A stretch of DNA of 59,368 bases, taken from Pseudomonas sichuanensis. GTDB lineage: Bacteria; Pseudomonadota; Gammaproteobacteria; Pseudomonadales; Pseudomonadaceae. Positions 26,122 to 33,801 of the stretch are shown one piece after another. The notes beneath the pieces were generated by a model, which was not told where the DNA came from, made no database searches, and worked only from the letters and a program-made list of their open reading frames with translations. The position numbers were made by a program, and so were the translations under genes. The stretch lies in assembly GCF_003231305.1 (NCBI RefSeq), contig NZ_QKVM01000041.1, positions 1 to 59,368 on the forward strand, in the 5' to 3' direction. How positions within the stretch are numbered: position 1 is the first letter of the stretch; each line of letters begins with the position of its first letter.

Positions 26122-27792
26122 TTAGTGATGAACCAGCATGCCGGTCAGCCAGTAAGCCTGGACCAGGGTGATCAGGCCGACGATGGTGGCGAAGAACAGG
26201 CTGTGCTTGACGGTGAAGCGGAACAGGTCGGATTCCTTGCCCACCAGGCCAGTGGCGGCGCAGGCCACGGCGATCGACTGCGGCGAGATCATCTTGCCGG
26301 TCACGCCGCCGCTGGTGTTGGCGGCTACCAGCAGGGTGTCGTTGACGCCGATCTGGTGCGCGGTGGTGGCCTGCAGCGAGCTGAACAGGGCGTTGGACGA
26401 GGTGTCGGAGCCGGTCAGGAATACGCCCAGCCAGCCGAGGAACGGCGAGAAGAACGGGAACGCGGCGCCGGTGCCGGCCAGTACCAGGGCCATGGTCGAA
26501 GACATGCCCGAGTAGTTGGTGACGAAGGCGAAGGCCAGCACCATGCCGATGGACAGGATCGGCCAGCGCAGCTCCCAGAAGGTCTCTTTAAAAGTGGTCA
26601 GACCAGTTTTGAAGTTGATCTTCAGCACGGCCATGGAGATCAGCGCGGAGAGGAAGATCGCGGTGCCGGTGGCGGAGATCGGGTCGAGCTTGAACACCGC
26701 AGGCATGGCGGTGGGCGCGGCGACGATCGGCGCGGTCTTGATCACCAGCTGGTCGAGGTGCGGGATGGCGAAGTTGAACACGAAGTTGTACATCGCGCCG
26801 CCTGGGGCGAACGCCGCCTTGAACGGCTTGAGGGTCCAGATGGTCACCAGCACGGTGAGGATCAGGAACGGCGACCAGGCCTTGAAGATCTCGCCGAAGC
26901 TGTATGGGCTCGGCTGGCTGCCGCTCGACTGCACCACGGCGGCGCCGACGCTGCCCTTGGCTTCGCTGAACGAGCGCTTGGGCTGCCAGACCTTGAGGAA
27001 CAGGGTCAGGGCGATCAGGCTGGCCAGGGCCGAGGTGATGTCGGGCAGCTCTGGGCCGATGAAGTTGGAGGTGAAGTACTGGGTGACGGCGAAGCTCAGG
27101 CCGGCGACCAGGGCGGCAGGCCAGGTTTCCTTCACGCCGCGCAGGCCGTCCATCATGAATACCAGCCAGAAGGGCACGAACAGCGACAGCAGCGGCAGCT
27201 GGCGGCCGGTCATGGCGCCGATGTGGAAGGCGTCGATGCCGGTCACTTGGCCGGCGACGATGATCGGGATGCCGAGGGCGCCGAAGGCCACCGGGGCGGT
27301 GTTGGCGATCAGGCACAGGCCGGCGGCGTACAGCGGGTTGAAGCCCAGGCCCACCAGCAGCGCGGCGGTGATGGCCACGGGGGCGCCGAAGCCGGCGGCG
27401 CCTTCGAGGAAGGCACCGAAGCAGAAGCCGATCAGCAGCACTTGCAGGCGCTGGTCGTCGGTGATCGACAGCACCGAGCTGCGGATCACTTCGAATTGGC
27501 CGCTCTTGACCGTGAGTTTGTAGAGGAACACCGCGGCAACGATGATCCAGGCAATCGGCCAGAGGCCGTAGAGGAAGCCATAACCTGCGGCGGCGAAGGC
27601 CATGTCGACAGGCATCTGGAAGGCGAAGATCGCCACCAGGATCGACAGCGCGAGGGTGATGCTGCCGGCGACGTGGCCTTTGAGGCGGAACACGGCGAGG
27701 GCAAGGAAGAAGAACACGATAGGGATGACCGCCGCCAGTGCGGACAGACCAAGACTACCAAGCGGGCTATAGAGTTGTTGCCAGGTTTGCAT
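26122..27792 (-). CDS. lldP: L-lactate permease
   Basis: A 556-residue inner-membrane lactate/proton symporter of the LctP family, with about 12-14 hydrophobic segments spread over the whole length. It begins MQTWQQLYSPLGSLGLSALA as in known LldP proteins, and has the conserved stretches FGAFLEGAAGFGAPVAI and GVFLTGSDTSSNALF. First gene of the lactate operon; the LldR operator at 27838-27854 lies 46 bases upstream of its start. Confidence 0.97.
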   Translation of the reverse strand: MQTWQQLYSPLGSLGLSALAAVIPIVFFFLALAVFRLKGHVAGSITLALSILVAIFAFQMPVDMAFAAAGYGFLYGLWPIAWIIVAAVFLYKLTVKSGQFEVIRSSVLSITDDQRLQVLLIGFCFGAFLEGAAGFGAPVAITAALLVGLGFNPLYAAGLCLIANTAPVAFGALGIPIIVAGQVTGIDAFHIGAMTGRQLPLLSLFVPFWLVFMMDGLRGVKETWPAALVAGLSFAVTQYFTSNFIGPELPDITSALASLIALTLFLKVWQPKRSFSEAKGSVGAAVVQSSGSQPSPYSFGEIFKAWSPFLILTVLVTIWTLKPFKAAFAPGGAMYNFVFNFAIPHLDQLVIKTAPIVAAPTAMPAVFKLDPISATGTAIFLSALISMAVLKINFKTGLTTFKETFWELRWPILSIGMVLAFAFVTNYSGMSSTMALVLAGTGAAFPFFSPFLGWLGVFLTGSDTSSNALFSSLQATTAHQIGVNDTLLVAANTSGGVTGKMISPQSIAVACAATGLVGKESDLFRFTVKHSLFFATIVGLITLVQAYWLTGMLVHH

Positions 27793-27837
27793 ATGGGGTG
27801 GCCCCTAATTTTTGTTGGTAAGGCACTGGCATTGGAT

Positions 27838-27854
27838 AATTGGTAATACCAATT
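27838..27854. promoter_or_regulatory. LldR operator
   Basis: AATTGGTAATACCAATT is an exact dyad with 7-bp arms and a 3-base centre, the form bound by FadR-type regulators of the PdhR/LldR group. It lies between divergent lldP and lldR, 46 bases before lldP and about 200 before lldR, so it probably controls mainly the operon. Lactate should release the repressor. Confidence 0.85.
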
Positions 27855-28052
27855 TACAATGGCTGGTCGCTAGGTTAAAAGCGCCATTGCGGGTGTGTCA
27901 ATTTGTCCCGTGCAAAACTTTGGTGGAATGCCGATGAGCGGGCGCCTGATGGGTAGCTAAAATCGCCGGCTGATGGCTGTCGGCACAGGCCGGATAGGCG
28001 CAGAATAGGCGCCCCCGGGAACCGCACGCCGGGGTTCGTGGAGAGCATGTAG

Positions 28053-28820
28053 ATGGTTTTTGATCAGGTCCGCCAACGGCGCCTGTCCGACGACATCGTC
28101 GATCGGTTGGAAGGGATGATTCTGGAAGGCACGCTGACCTCGGGGCAGCGGCTGCCGGCCGAGCGCGCGCTGGCCGAGCAGTTCGGCGTGTCCCGCCCGT
28201 CGTTGCGCGAGGCGATCCAGAAGCTGGTGGCCAAGGGGTTGTTGGTCAGCCGCCAGGGCGGTGGCAACTATGTGGCCGAGTCGCTGGGCTCGACCTTCAG
28301 CGACCCTTTGCTGAAACTGCTCGAAGGCAGCCCCGAGGCGCAGCGTGACCTGCTGGAGTTCCGTCATACGCTGGAGGCTTCATGCGCTTATTACGCGGCG
28401 CAGCGTGCCACCGGGCCTGATCGTGAGCGGCTGAAGGTGGCATTCGATGCCTTGCAGGATTGCTATAACCGGGTCGGTGAAGTCGATCGGGCAGAGGAGG
28501 GCGCGGCCGATGCGCGGTTCCACCTGGCGATCGCCGAGGCCAGCCACAATGCTGTGTTGCTGCATACCATCCGTGGCTTGTTCGACCTGCTCAAACGCAA
28601 CGTGGTGACCAATATCGGCGGCATGTACCAGCAGCGCAGCGAGACGCGCGACATGTTGATCGGCCAGCACCGTGAGCTGTACGAGGCGATTGTCGAGGGG
28701 CGTGCGGAGGATGCGCGGGAGGTTTCCAGCCGGCACATTCTGTATGTGCAGGAGGTGCTGGAAGAGGCGCAGGAAGAGGCCCAGCGGGTGGCGCGGGCGG
28801 AGCGGCGCAGCGGGCGCTGA
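28053..28820 (+). CDS. lldR: Lactate-responsive regulator of the GntR/FadR family
   Basis: A 255-residue regulator with an N-terminal winged helix (RLPAERALAEQFGVSRPSLREAIQKLV) and an all-helical FCD effector domain; metal/ligand residues include Asp and His in EADARFHLAIAEASHN and the C-terminal ISSRHILYVQEV-like helix. It represses the divergent lldP-lldD-dld operon and is relieved by lactate. GGAG is eight bases before the ATG. Some annotations of relatives call it PdhR-like. Confidence 0.92.
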   Translation: MVFDQVRQRRLSDDIVDRLEGMILEGTLTSGQRLPAERALAEQFGVSRPSLREAIQKLVAKGLLVSRQGGGNYVAESLGSTFSDPLLKLLEGSPEAQRDLLEFRHTLEASCAYYAAQRATGPDRERLKVAFDALQDCYNRVGEVDRAEEGAADARFHLAIAEASHNAVLLHTIRGLFDLLKRNVVTNIGGMYQQRSETRDMLIGQHRELYEAIVEGRAEDAREVSSRHILYVQEVLEEAQEEAQRVARAERRSGR

Positions 28821-28824
28821 CGCC

Positions 28825-28911
28825 GTGGGAGCGGGCTTGCCCCGCGATGGCGCCAGCAGGGGCAATAGTGCTGCCTGGCCTGGCGCCATCGCGGGGCAAG
28901 CCCGCTCCCAC
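28825..28911. repeat. Inverted REP pair (87 bp)
   Basis: Two REP units face each other (GTGGGAGCGGGCTTGCCCCG and its complement) around a short centre, making a long hairpin between the convergent ends of lldR and smpB. It probably acts as an mRNA end for both. Confidence 0.92.
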
Positions 28912-28926
28912 GGGGTAGGTAGAGTT

Positions 28927-29409
28927 TTACTCTTCCTTGCCCTTGTTGCGCATGGTGCGCTGCAGCTCGCGGTTGGAATCGCGTTCGCGCACGGTGTCGC
29001 GCTTGTCGAATTCCTTCTTGCCCTTGCCGAGTGCGATCTCGCACTTGATCAGGTGCTTGCTCCAGTACAGCGACATCGCCACGCAGGTATAGCCCTTCTG
29101 CGCCACGGCCGCTTCGAGGCGCTCAAGCTCGCGCTTGTTCAGCAGCAGCTTGCGTGTGCGGATCGGGTCGGCGATGACGTGGGTGCTGGCGGTGGTCAGC
29201 GGGGTGATGTGGCTGCCGAACAGCCAGGCTTCGCCATCCTTGAGCAGCACGTAGCTGTCGGTCAGGTGCGCCTTGCCGGCCCGCAGGCTCTTTACTTCCC
29301 AACCGGACAGGACCAGCCCGGCCTCGAACTTGTGTTCGATGAAGTAATCGTGTCGCGCCTTCTTGTTCTGCGCGATGGTCCCGGTCGGATGTTTCTTTTG
29401 CTTAGCCAT
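28927..29409 (-). CDS. smpB: SsrA-binding protein
   Basis: A 160-residue beta-barrel RNA-binding protein that escorts tmRNA to stalled ribosomes. It starts MAKQKKHPTGTIAQNKKARH, has the family blocks FEAGLVLSGWEVKSLR and ITPLTTAS, and a basic C-terminal tail (KKEFDKRDTVRERDSNRE) that enters the empty mRNA channel. Its RNA partner ssrA is 8.8 kb to the left. It converges with lldR across a REP pair and is divergent from ratA. Confidence 0.97.
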   Translation of the reverse strand: MAKQKKHPTGTIAQNKKARHDYFIEHKFEAGLVLSGWEVKSLRAGKAHLTDSYVLLKDGEAWLFGSHITPLTTASTHVIADPIRTRKLLLNKRELERLEAAVAQKGYTCVAMSLYWSKHLIKCEIALGKGKKEFDKRDTVRERDSNRELQRTMRNKGKEE

Positions 29410-29570
29410 AGGGGCGGCATTATAGGGAGTCGCTGCGTCCTCGGCTATGGGGTTTAGGTGCGCTTGAGCCTGTTGTGTGAATCCCGGACAATACTGCCCT
29501 TGTTCTGATCAACAGAATCGTATTCGAGGCGCTATGTAGCGCTGCCGCCCCGTTTGGAAGTGACGCCTGG

Positions 29571-30005
29571 ATGACTACCCATATTCAACGTTCCGCCCTG
29601 CTGCCTTACCCTGCCCAGGCGCTCTACGACCTGGTCAACGATGTGGCCAGCTACCCGGCGTTCTTGCCCTGGTGCTCGGCCTCGACGGTGATCGAGAGCA
29701 GCGACACGCACATGCGCGCCAGGCTGGAGGTGGCCAAGGGTGGCATCAGCCAGCACTTCGTCACGCGCAATGTGCTGGTGCCGGGGCAGTCGATCGAAAT
29801 GAACCTTGAAGAGGGGCCGTTCTCCCAGCTGCATGGCCTGTGGGTGTTCAAGCCGCTGGGCGAGAAGGCCTGCAAGATCAGCCTCGATCTGTCGTTCGAC
29901 TATGCCGGTGCGTTGGTGCGGGCAACCTTGGGGCCGCTGTTCAATCAGGCTGCCAATACCATGGTCGATGCGTTCTGCGAGCGTGCCAAGCAGCTGAATG
30001 CCTGA
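29571..30005 (+). CDS. ratA: RatA-family START-domain protein (COQ10-like)
   Basis: A 144-residue helix-grip (START/polyketide cyclase) protein. The family blocks are RSALLPYPAQALYDLVNDVASYP near the start and FLPWCSASTVIES. Homologues either bind ubiquinone-like lipids (COQ10) or are described as the RatA toxin that hinders 70S assembly; the sequence alone does not separate the two. GGAAGTGA precedes the ATG. In E. coli this gene overlaps ratB/rnfH; here a terminator follows directly and no such frame exists. Confidence 0.88.
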   Translation: MTTHIQRSALLPYPAQALYDLVNDVASYPAFLPWCSASTVIESSDTHMRARLEVAKGGISQHFVTRNVLVPGQSIEMNLEEGPFSQLHGLWVFKPLGEKACKISLDLSFDYAGALVRATLGPLFNQAANTMVDAFCERAKQLNA

Positions 30006-30046
30006 GGCGTCGGCCATTACTGCAGCCTGCCAGGCAGTCGCCCAAT

Positions 30047-30075
30047 AAAAAGCCCGGACAGTGTCCGGGCTTTTT
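30047..30075. terminator. Bidirectional intrinsic terminator between ratA and bamE
   Basis: AAAAAGCCCGGAC at 30047-30059 pairs with GTCCGGGCTTTTT at 30063-30075; T5 follows the stem on both strands, so it serves ratA and the convergent bamE. Confidence 0.95.
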
Positions 30076-30090
30076 CGTTGTCGCCTGCGG

Positions 30091-30612
30091 TTATTGCGGC
30101 GAGGTGTCCAGCGGTGCTGGCGTCGGGACCGGGGTGGTCTCGATGGTGTCGATCTCTTTTTGCAGCGTCTCTTCTAGCGAGCCTGGCTTGGCCGGTTTTT
30201 CCGGTTGCTGGCTTGGCTGGTGCGCCGGGCTGACCGTGGTATCGCCGCTGCCGCCGAGGATTTCCTGGTCGCGGCTGACGCCTGGCATGAAGTCGCCGGC
30301 CAGGCTGACCAGTTGGTCGCTTTCGTTGAAGAAAATGCTCATGCGCTCTTGCTGACGCTGGCCGCCACCAGGCTGCAGGCTGTACAGGTAGTCCCAGCGA
30401 TTGGTGTGGAAGGGGTCCTGGATCAGCGGGTTGCCCATGATAAACCTTACTTGCCGGCGGGTCATTCCCGGGCGTAATTGGTCTATCATGTCCTGCGTGA
30501 CGACATTGCCCTGCTGGATGTCGATTTTGTAAACCCCGGGAAACGAGCAACCGGCGAGTGCGAGCAGTCCCACTAGGGTGAGGCTGGTTAGCAAGAGCTT
30601 GGTGTTTTGCAT
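30091..30612 (-). CDS. bamE: Outer membrane assembly lipoprotein BamE (OmlA)
   Basis: A 173-residue lipoprotein of the beta-barrel assembly machine. The signal sequence MQNTKLLLTSLTLVGLLALAGC ends in the lipobox LAGC. The conserved core reads YKIDIQQGNVVTQDMIDQL and RPGMTRRQVRFIMGNPLI, followed by FHTNRWDYLYS. A long Pro/Gln/Thr-rich C-terminal extension of about 60 residues is typical in Pseudomonas. The ATG at 30612 is chosen because it starts the signal peptide. Divergent from fur, as in related genomes. Confidence 0.95.
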   Translation of the reverse strand: MQNTKLLLTSLTLVGLLALAGCSFPGVYKIDIQQGNVVTQDMIDQLRPGMTRRQVRFIMGNPLIQDPFHTNRWDYLYSLQPGGGQRQQERMSIFFNESDQLVSLAGDFMPGVSRDQEILGGSGDTTVSPAHQPSQQPEKPAKPGSLEETLQKEIDTIETTPVPTPAPLDTSPQ

Positions 30613-30709
30613 CGGTGGGCGACTTCCACTATCTTGGCTGGACAACGTAAACCCCGATCATACCCGTATTAAGAGAAGCTGCGAAGCAGCATCGGCGAGA
30701 AAGCTGACC
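30613..30709. promoter_or_regulatory. Divergent bamE/fur promoter region
   Basis: The 97-bp gap must hold both promoters. TTGGCTGGACAACG near 30634 and TACCCGTATTAAG near 30661 are the most promoter-like stretches toward fur, but no site matches consensus well. Confidence 0.35.
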
Positions 30710-31114
30710 ATGGTTGAAAATAGCGAATTGCGCAAAGCGGGCCTCAAGGTAACCCTGCCTCGAGTCAAGATTCTTCAGATGCTCGACTCCGCCGAGCAGC
30801 GTCACATGAGTGCGGAGGATGTCTACAAGGCACTGATGGAAGCTGGCGAAGATGTCGGCCTGGCGACCGTGTATCGCGTGCTGACTCAGTTCGAAGCAGC
30901 GGGCCTGGTGGAGCGTCACAACTTCGATGGCGGCCATGCTGTGTTCGAGCTGGCGGATGGCAAGCACCACGATCACATGGTCAACGTGGATAGCGGTGAG
31001 GTCATTGAATTCTTCGATGCCGAAATCGAGAAGCGCCAGAAAGAGATCGTTGCCGAGCACGGCTTCGAGCTGGTGGACCACAACCTGGTCCTCTATGTAC
31101 GTAAAAAGAAGTAA
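30710..31114 (+). CDS. fur: Ferric uptake regulator
   Basis: A 134-residue Fe(II)-dependent repressor of iron uptake genes. The N-terminal winged helix contains TLPRVKILQMLDSAEQRH and VGLATVYRVLTQFEAAGL; the metal-binding part has FDGGHAVFELADGKHHDHMV with the His cluster, and the regulatory site uses the Glu and His in EIEKRQKEIVAEHGF. The structural CxxC pair of many Fur proteins is absent, as is usual in Pseudomonas. The ATG at 30710 gives the normal start (MVENSELRKAG); the longer frame is non-coding leader. Confidence 0.97.
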   Translation: MVENSELRKAGLKVTLPRVKILQMLDSAEQRHMSAEDVYKALMEAGEDVGLATVYRVLTQFEAAGLVERHNFDGGHAVFELADGKHHDHMVNVDSGEVIEFFDAEIEKRQKEIVAEHGFELVDHNLVLYVRKKK

Positions 31115-31135
31115 CGATTTAGCTCGTTATTGACG

Positions 31136-31163
31136 ACAAAGGCGACCTTCGGGTCGCCTTTGT
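31136..31163 (+). terminator. fur terminator
   Basis: ACAAAGGCGACC at 31136-31147 pairs with GGTCGCCTTTGT at 31152-31163 around TTCG, 21 bases after the fur stop. Confidence 0.85.
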
Positions 31164-31189
31164 GCTTTCTAAGAAGTGGTTGAGGGGAC

Positions 31190-31276
31190 GTGGGAGCGGG
31201 CTTGCCCCGCGATGACGTCAACTCGGCACTTTATGTTGTTCTTGCTGGCGCTGTCGCGGGGCAAGCCCGCTCCCAC
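31190..31276. repeat. Inverted REP pair (87 bp)
   Basis: A REP unit (GTGGGAGCGGGCTTGCCCCG) and its inverted copy enclose 38 bases. It lies between convergent fur and recN, the same setting as the pair at 28825-28911. Confidence 0.92.
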
Positions 31277-31289
31277 GGATCACGCAGCT

Positions 31290-32963
31290 TCAAGTTTTGC
31301 TGGTCACTACCATCTTGCGCGCATGGGCCAAGGACTCCTTGGTCAGATCGATGCCGCCGAGCATGCGTGCCACTTCCTCGACCCGCTCGCGCTTGGCCAG
31401 GCTGGCCACGGCGGTGTGGGTGGTGTCGCTGTTGCGCACCTTGTGCACGAACAGGTGGTGATGCCCCTGCGCTGCTACCTGCGGCAGGTGGGTCACGGTC
31501 AGTACCTGGCCGCGTTCGCCCAGGCGGCGCAGCAACTGGCCGACGATCTCGGCGGTAGGGCCGCCGATGCCGACGTCCACTTCGTCGAACACTAGCGTGG
31601 GGATGCGCGAGGTCTGTGCGGTGATCACCTGGATCGCCAGGCTGATACGCGACAGCTCGCCGCCCGAGGCCACCTTGGCCAAGGCTTTGAGCGGCTGCCC
31701 CGGGTTGGCGCTGACCAGCAGCTCGATCTGCTCCAGCCCATGGGGGGAGAGGTCGCCATTGTCGAAGGGGGTAAGCGCAATGCAAAAGCGCCCGCCCGGC
31801 ATGCCCAAGCGTTGGATTTCCTGCTCCACAGCAGTGGCCAGCTGTTTGGCGGCCTGTTCGCGCAGGGCGCTCAGTTCGCGGGCCCGCTCTTTATAGTGCT
31901 GGGCAAAGGCTGCCAGTTCTTCGCCCAGGCGTTCGATCGATTCATCGCTGGCGTTCAGGCCTTCGATCTCTTCCATCAGGCGCTGCTGCAGCTGCGGCAG
32001 CTCGGTAGGGTGCACGCGGTGCTTGCGGGCGAGGGTATAGATAGTGTCGAGCCGCTCTTCGAGTGCTTGCAGGCGTAGCGGGTCGGCATCGAAGTTGTCG
32101 AGGAAGCGGTTCAGTTCGCCGACGGCTTCTTCCACCTGGATTTGCGCGCTGGCGATCAGGTTGACCGCCTCGCCCAGGGCTCTGGGTGCATTGCTGACTG
32201 CCGTGAGGCGGTTGAGGCTGACGGTGAGGGCGCTGAGTACGTTGCCCGAGTCGCTTTCGCTGCACTGGTCGATGACTTGGCGGCAGATGCCGAACAGCGC
32301 CTCGGCGTTGGTCAGGTTCTTGTGTTCCTGCTCCAGCAGCTCCAGCTCGTTTTCGCCGAGCCCAAGGTTGTCCAGTTCTTCGAGCTGGTAGCTCAGCAGC
32401 TGGTGGCGTGCGCGCTGCTCGTCGCCGGAGTTGCTCAGGCGCTCGAGCTCCTGGCGGGTCTGGTTCCAGCGCTTGGCTGCAAGCTGTACCTGGCGTGCCA
32501 GGTCGATGGCGCCGGCATACTCGTCCACCAGGCGGCGGTGGGTGTCGGTTTTGAGCAGGGACTGATGTTCGTGCTGGCTGTGGATGTCGATCAGCAACTC
32601 GCCCAGGGCCTTGAGGTCGCCGAGTGGGCAGGGTGTGCCATTGATGTAGCCGCGGCTGCGGCCTTCGGCGGTGATCACCCGGCGCAGGATGCAGGGGCCG
32701 TCGCTTTCGAGGTCGCGTTCGGCGAGCCAGCCATGGGCCTCGGGGATGTCCACCAGGTCGAAGGTGGCGAGGATGTCCGCCTTGTCTGCGCCTGGGCGTA
32801 CCACGCCACTGTCGGCGCGATCGCCCAGCGCCAGGCCGAGGGCATCGAGCATGATCGACTTGCCGGCCCCGGTTTCGCCGGTGATGACGGACATGCCGCG
32901 GGCGAGTTCGAGGTCGAGGTGTTCGACGATGGCGTAGTTGTGAATGGACAGGTGCACCAGCAT
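31290..32963 (-). CDS. recN: DNA repair protein RecN
   Basis: A 557-residue SMC-like ATPase that helps join DNA ends in double-strand break repair. It starts MLVHLSIHNYAIVEHLDLEL; Walker A is GETGAGKS; a long coiled coil (about residues 150-400) is interrupted by the hinge-like centre; the C-terminal half has SGGELSRISLAIQVI (signature) and LVFDEVDVGIGG (Walker B). The start at 32963 fits the family; the frame before it is leader. It is divergent from grpE. Confidence 0.96.
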   Translation of the reverse strand: MLVHLSIHNYAIVEHLDLELARGMSVITGETGAGKSIMLDALGLALGDRADSGVVRPGADKADILATFDLVDIPEAHGWLAERDLESDGPCILRRVITAEGRSRGYINGTPCPLGDLKALGELLIDIHSQHEHQSLLKTDTHRRLVDEYAGAIDLARQVQLAAKRWNQTRQELERLSNSGDEQRARHQLLSYQLEELDNLGLGENELELLEQEHKNLTNAEALFGICRQVIDQCSESDSGNVLSALTVSLNRLTAVSNAPRALGEAVNLIASAQIQVEEAVGELNRFLDNFDADPLRLQALEERLDTIYTLARKHRVHPTELPQLQQRLMEEIEGLNASDESIERLGEELAAFAQHYKERARELSALREQAAKQLATAVEQEIQRLGMPGGRFCIALTPFDNGDLSPHGLEQIELLVSANPGQPLKALAKVASGGELSRISLAIQVITAQTSRIPTLVFDEVDVGIGGPTAEIVGQLLRRLGERGQVLTVTHLPQVAAQGHHHLFVHKVRNSDTTHTAVASLAKRERVEEVARMLGGIDLTKESLAHARKMVVTSKT

Positions 32964-33059
32964 GTGGGCGGCTCCCGAAGATGTGATCTGGATATTTATA
33001 CAGTGCTTTTTGCTGGTCTGACAATGCCCGGCTGATGAATGTGGATTTCCCACGCAGCC

Positions 33060-33088
33060 CTTGAACCTGGTTTTTCCGACCCCATATA
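33060..33088 (+). promoter_or_regulatory. Heat-shock (sigma-32) promoter of grpE-dnaK
   Basis: CTTGAA at 33060-33065, a 14-base spacer and CCCCATATA at 33080-33088 match the sigma-32 consensus (CTTGAAA, 11-16 bases, CCCCATNT). Transcription would begin about 50 bases before the grpE start. Confidence 0.88.
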
Positions 33089-33145
33089 GCCGGCAAGACA
33101 CGGCGAGCCTGGCTCGCGCAACAGAAATTGCGGAGGAGATACCCA

Positions 33146-33700
33146 ATGGCTGACGAACAGCTGGATGAAAAGAACCTGAACCCCGAAGAGGCCGTTGCAG
33201 CTACCGCCGACGCCCGCGTTCTGGAGCTCGAGGAGCAGCTGGCCGCCGCCAAGGATCAATCCCTGCGCGTCGCTGCAGAAGCGCAGAACAGCGTTCGTCG
33301 CGCTGAACAGGAAGTCGACAAGGCCCGCAAGTTCGCCCTCGAGAAGTTCGCTGGCGACCTGCTGCCGGTGATCGACAGCCTGGAGCTGGCCCTGGCCCAC
33401 TCCAACGTCGAGGACGAGCAGGTCAAGAAGATCCGCGAAGGCGTCGAGCTGACCCTGAAGATGTTCCAGGACACCCTCAAGCGCTACAACCTCGAAGCCA
33501 TCGACCCGCACGGCCAGCCGTTCAACGCCGAGCACCACCAGGCGATGGCCATGCAGGAAAACGCCGAGGTCGAGCCGAACAGCGTGCTGAACGTGTTCCA
33601 GAAGGGTTACCTGCTCAACGGCCGTCTGCTGCGCCCCGCCATGGTGGTGGTAAGCAAGGCGCCGGCGGCAGCTCAGCCATCTATCAATGAGAAGGCTTGA
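33146..33700 (+). CDS. grpE: GrpE nucleotide exchange factor
   Basis: A 184-residue cochaperone that releases ADP from DnaK. It has a disordered acidic start, a long helix (residues 35-90, LEEQLAAAKDQSLRVAAEAQ) that dimerises, and a C-terminal beta domain (HQAMAMQENAEVEPNSV). GGAGGAG lies well placed before the ATG at 33146; six residues upstream in frame are not used. First gene of the heat-shock cluster grpE-dnaK-dnaJ. Confidence 0.97.
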   Translation: MADEQLDEKNLNPEEAVAATADARVLELEEQLAAAKDQSLRVAAEAQNSVRRAEQEVDKARKFALEKFAGDLLPVIDSLELALAHSNVEDEQVKKIREGVELTLKMFQDTLKRYNLEAIDPHGQPFNAEHHQAMAMQENAEVEPNSVLNVFQKGYLLNGRLLRPAMVVVSKAPAAAQPSINEKA

Positions 33701-33801
33701 AATCCTGCTGGGCATCCCCATTTAGGTGTCAAGCACTCAAGTATTTCCGCAGTCGTCTCGTGTAGTCGCTGCGACCAAATTCAAGTTTCGGGAGAGTTAA
33801 C

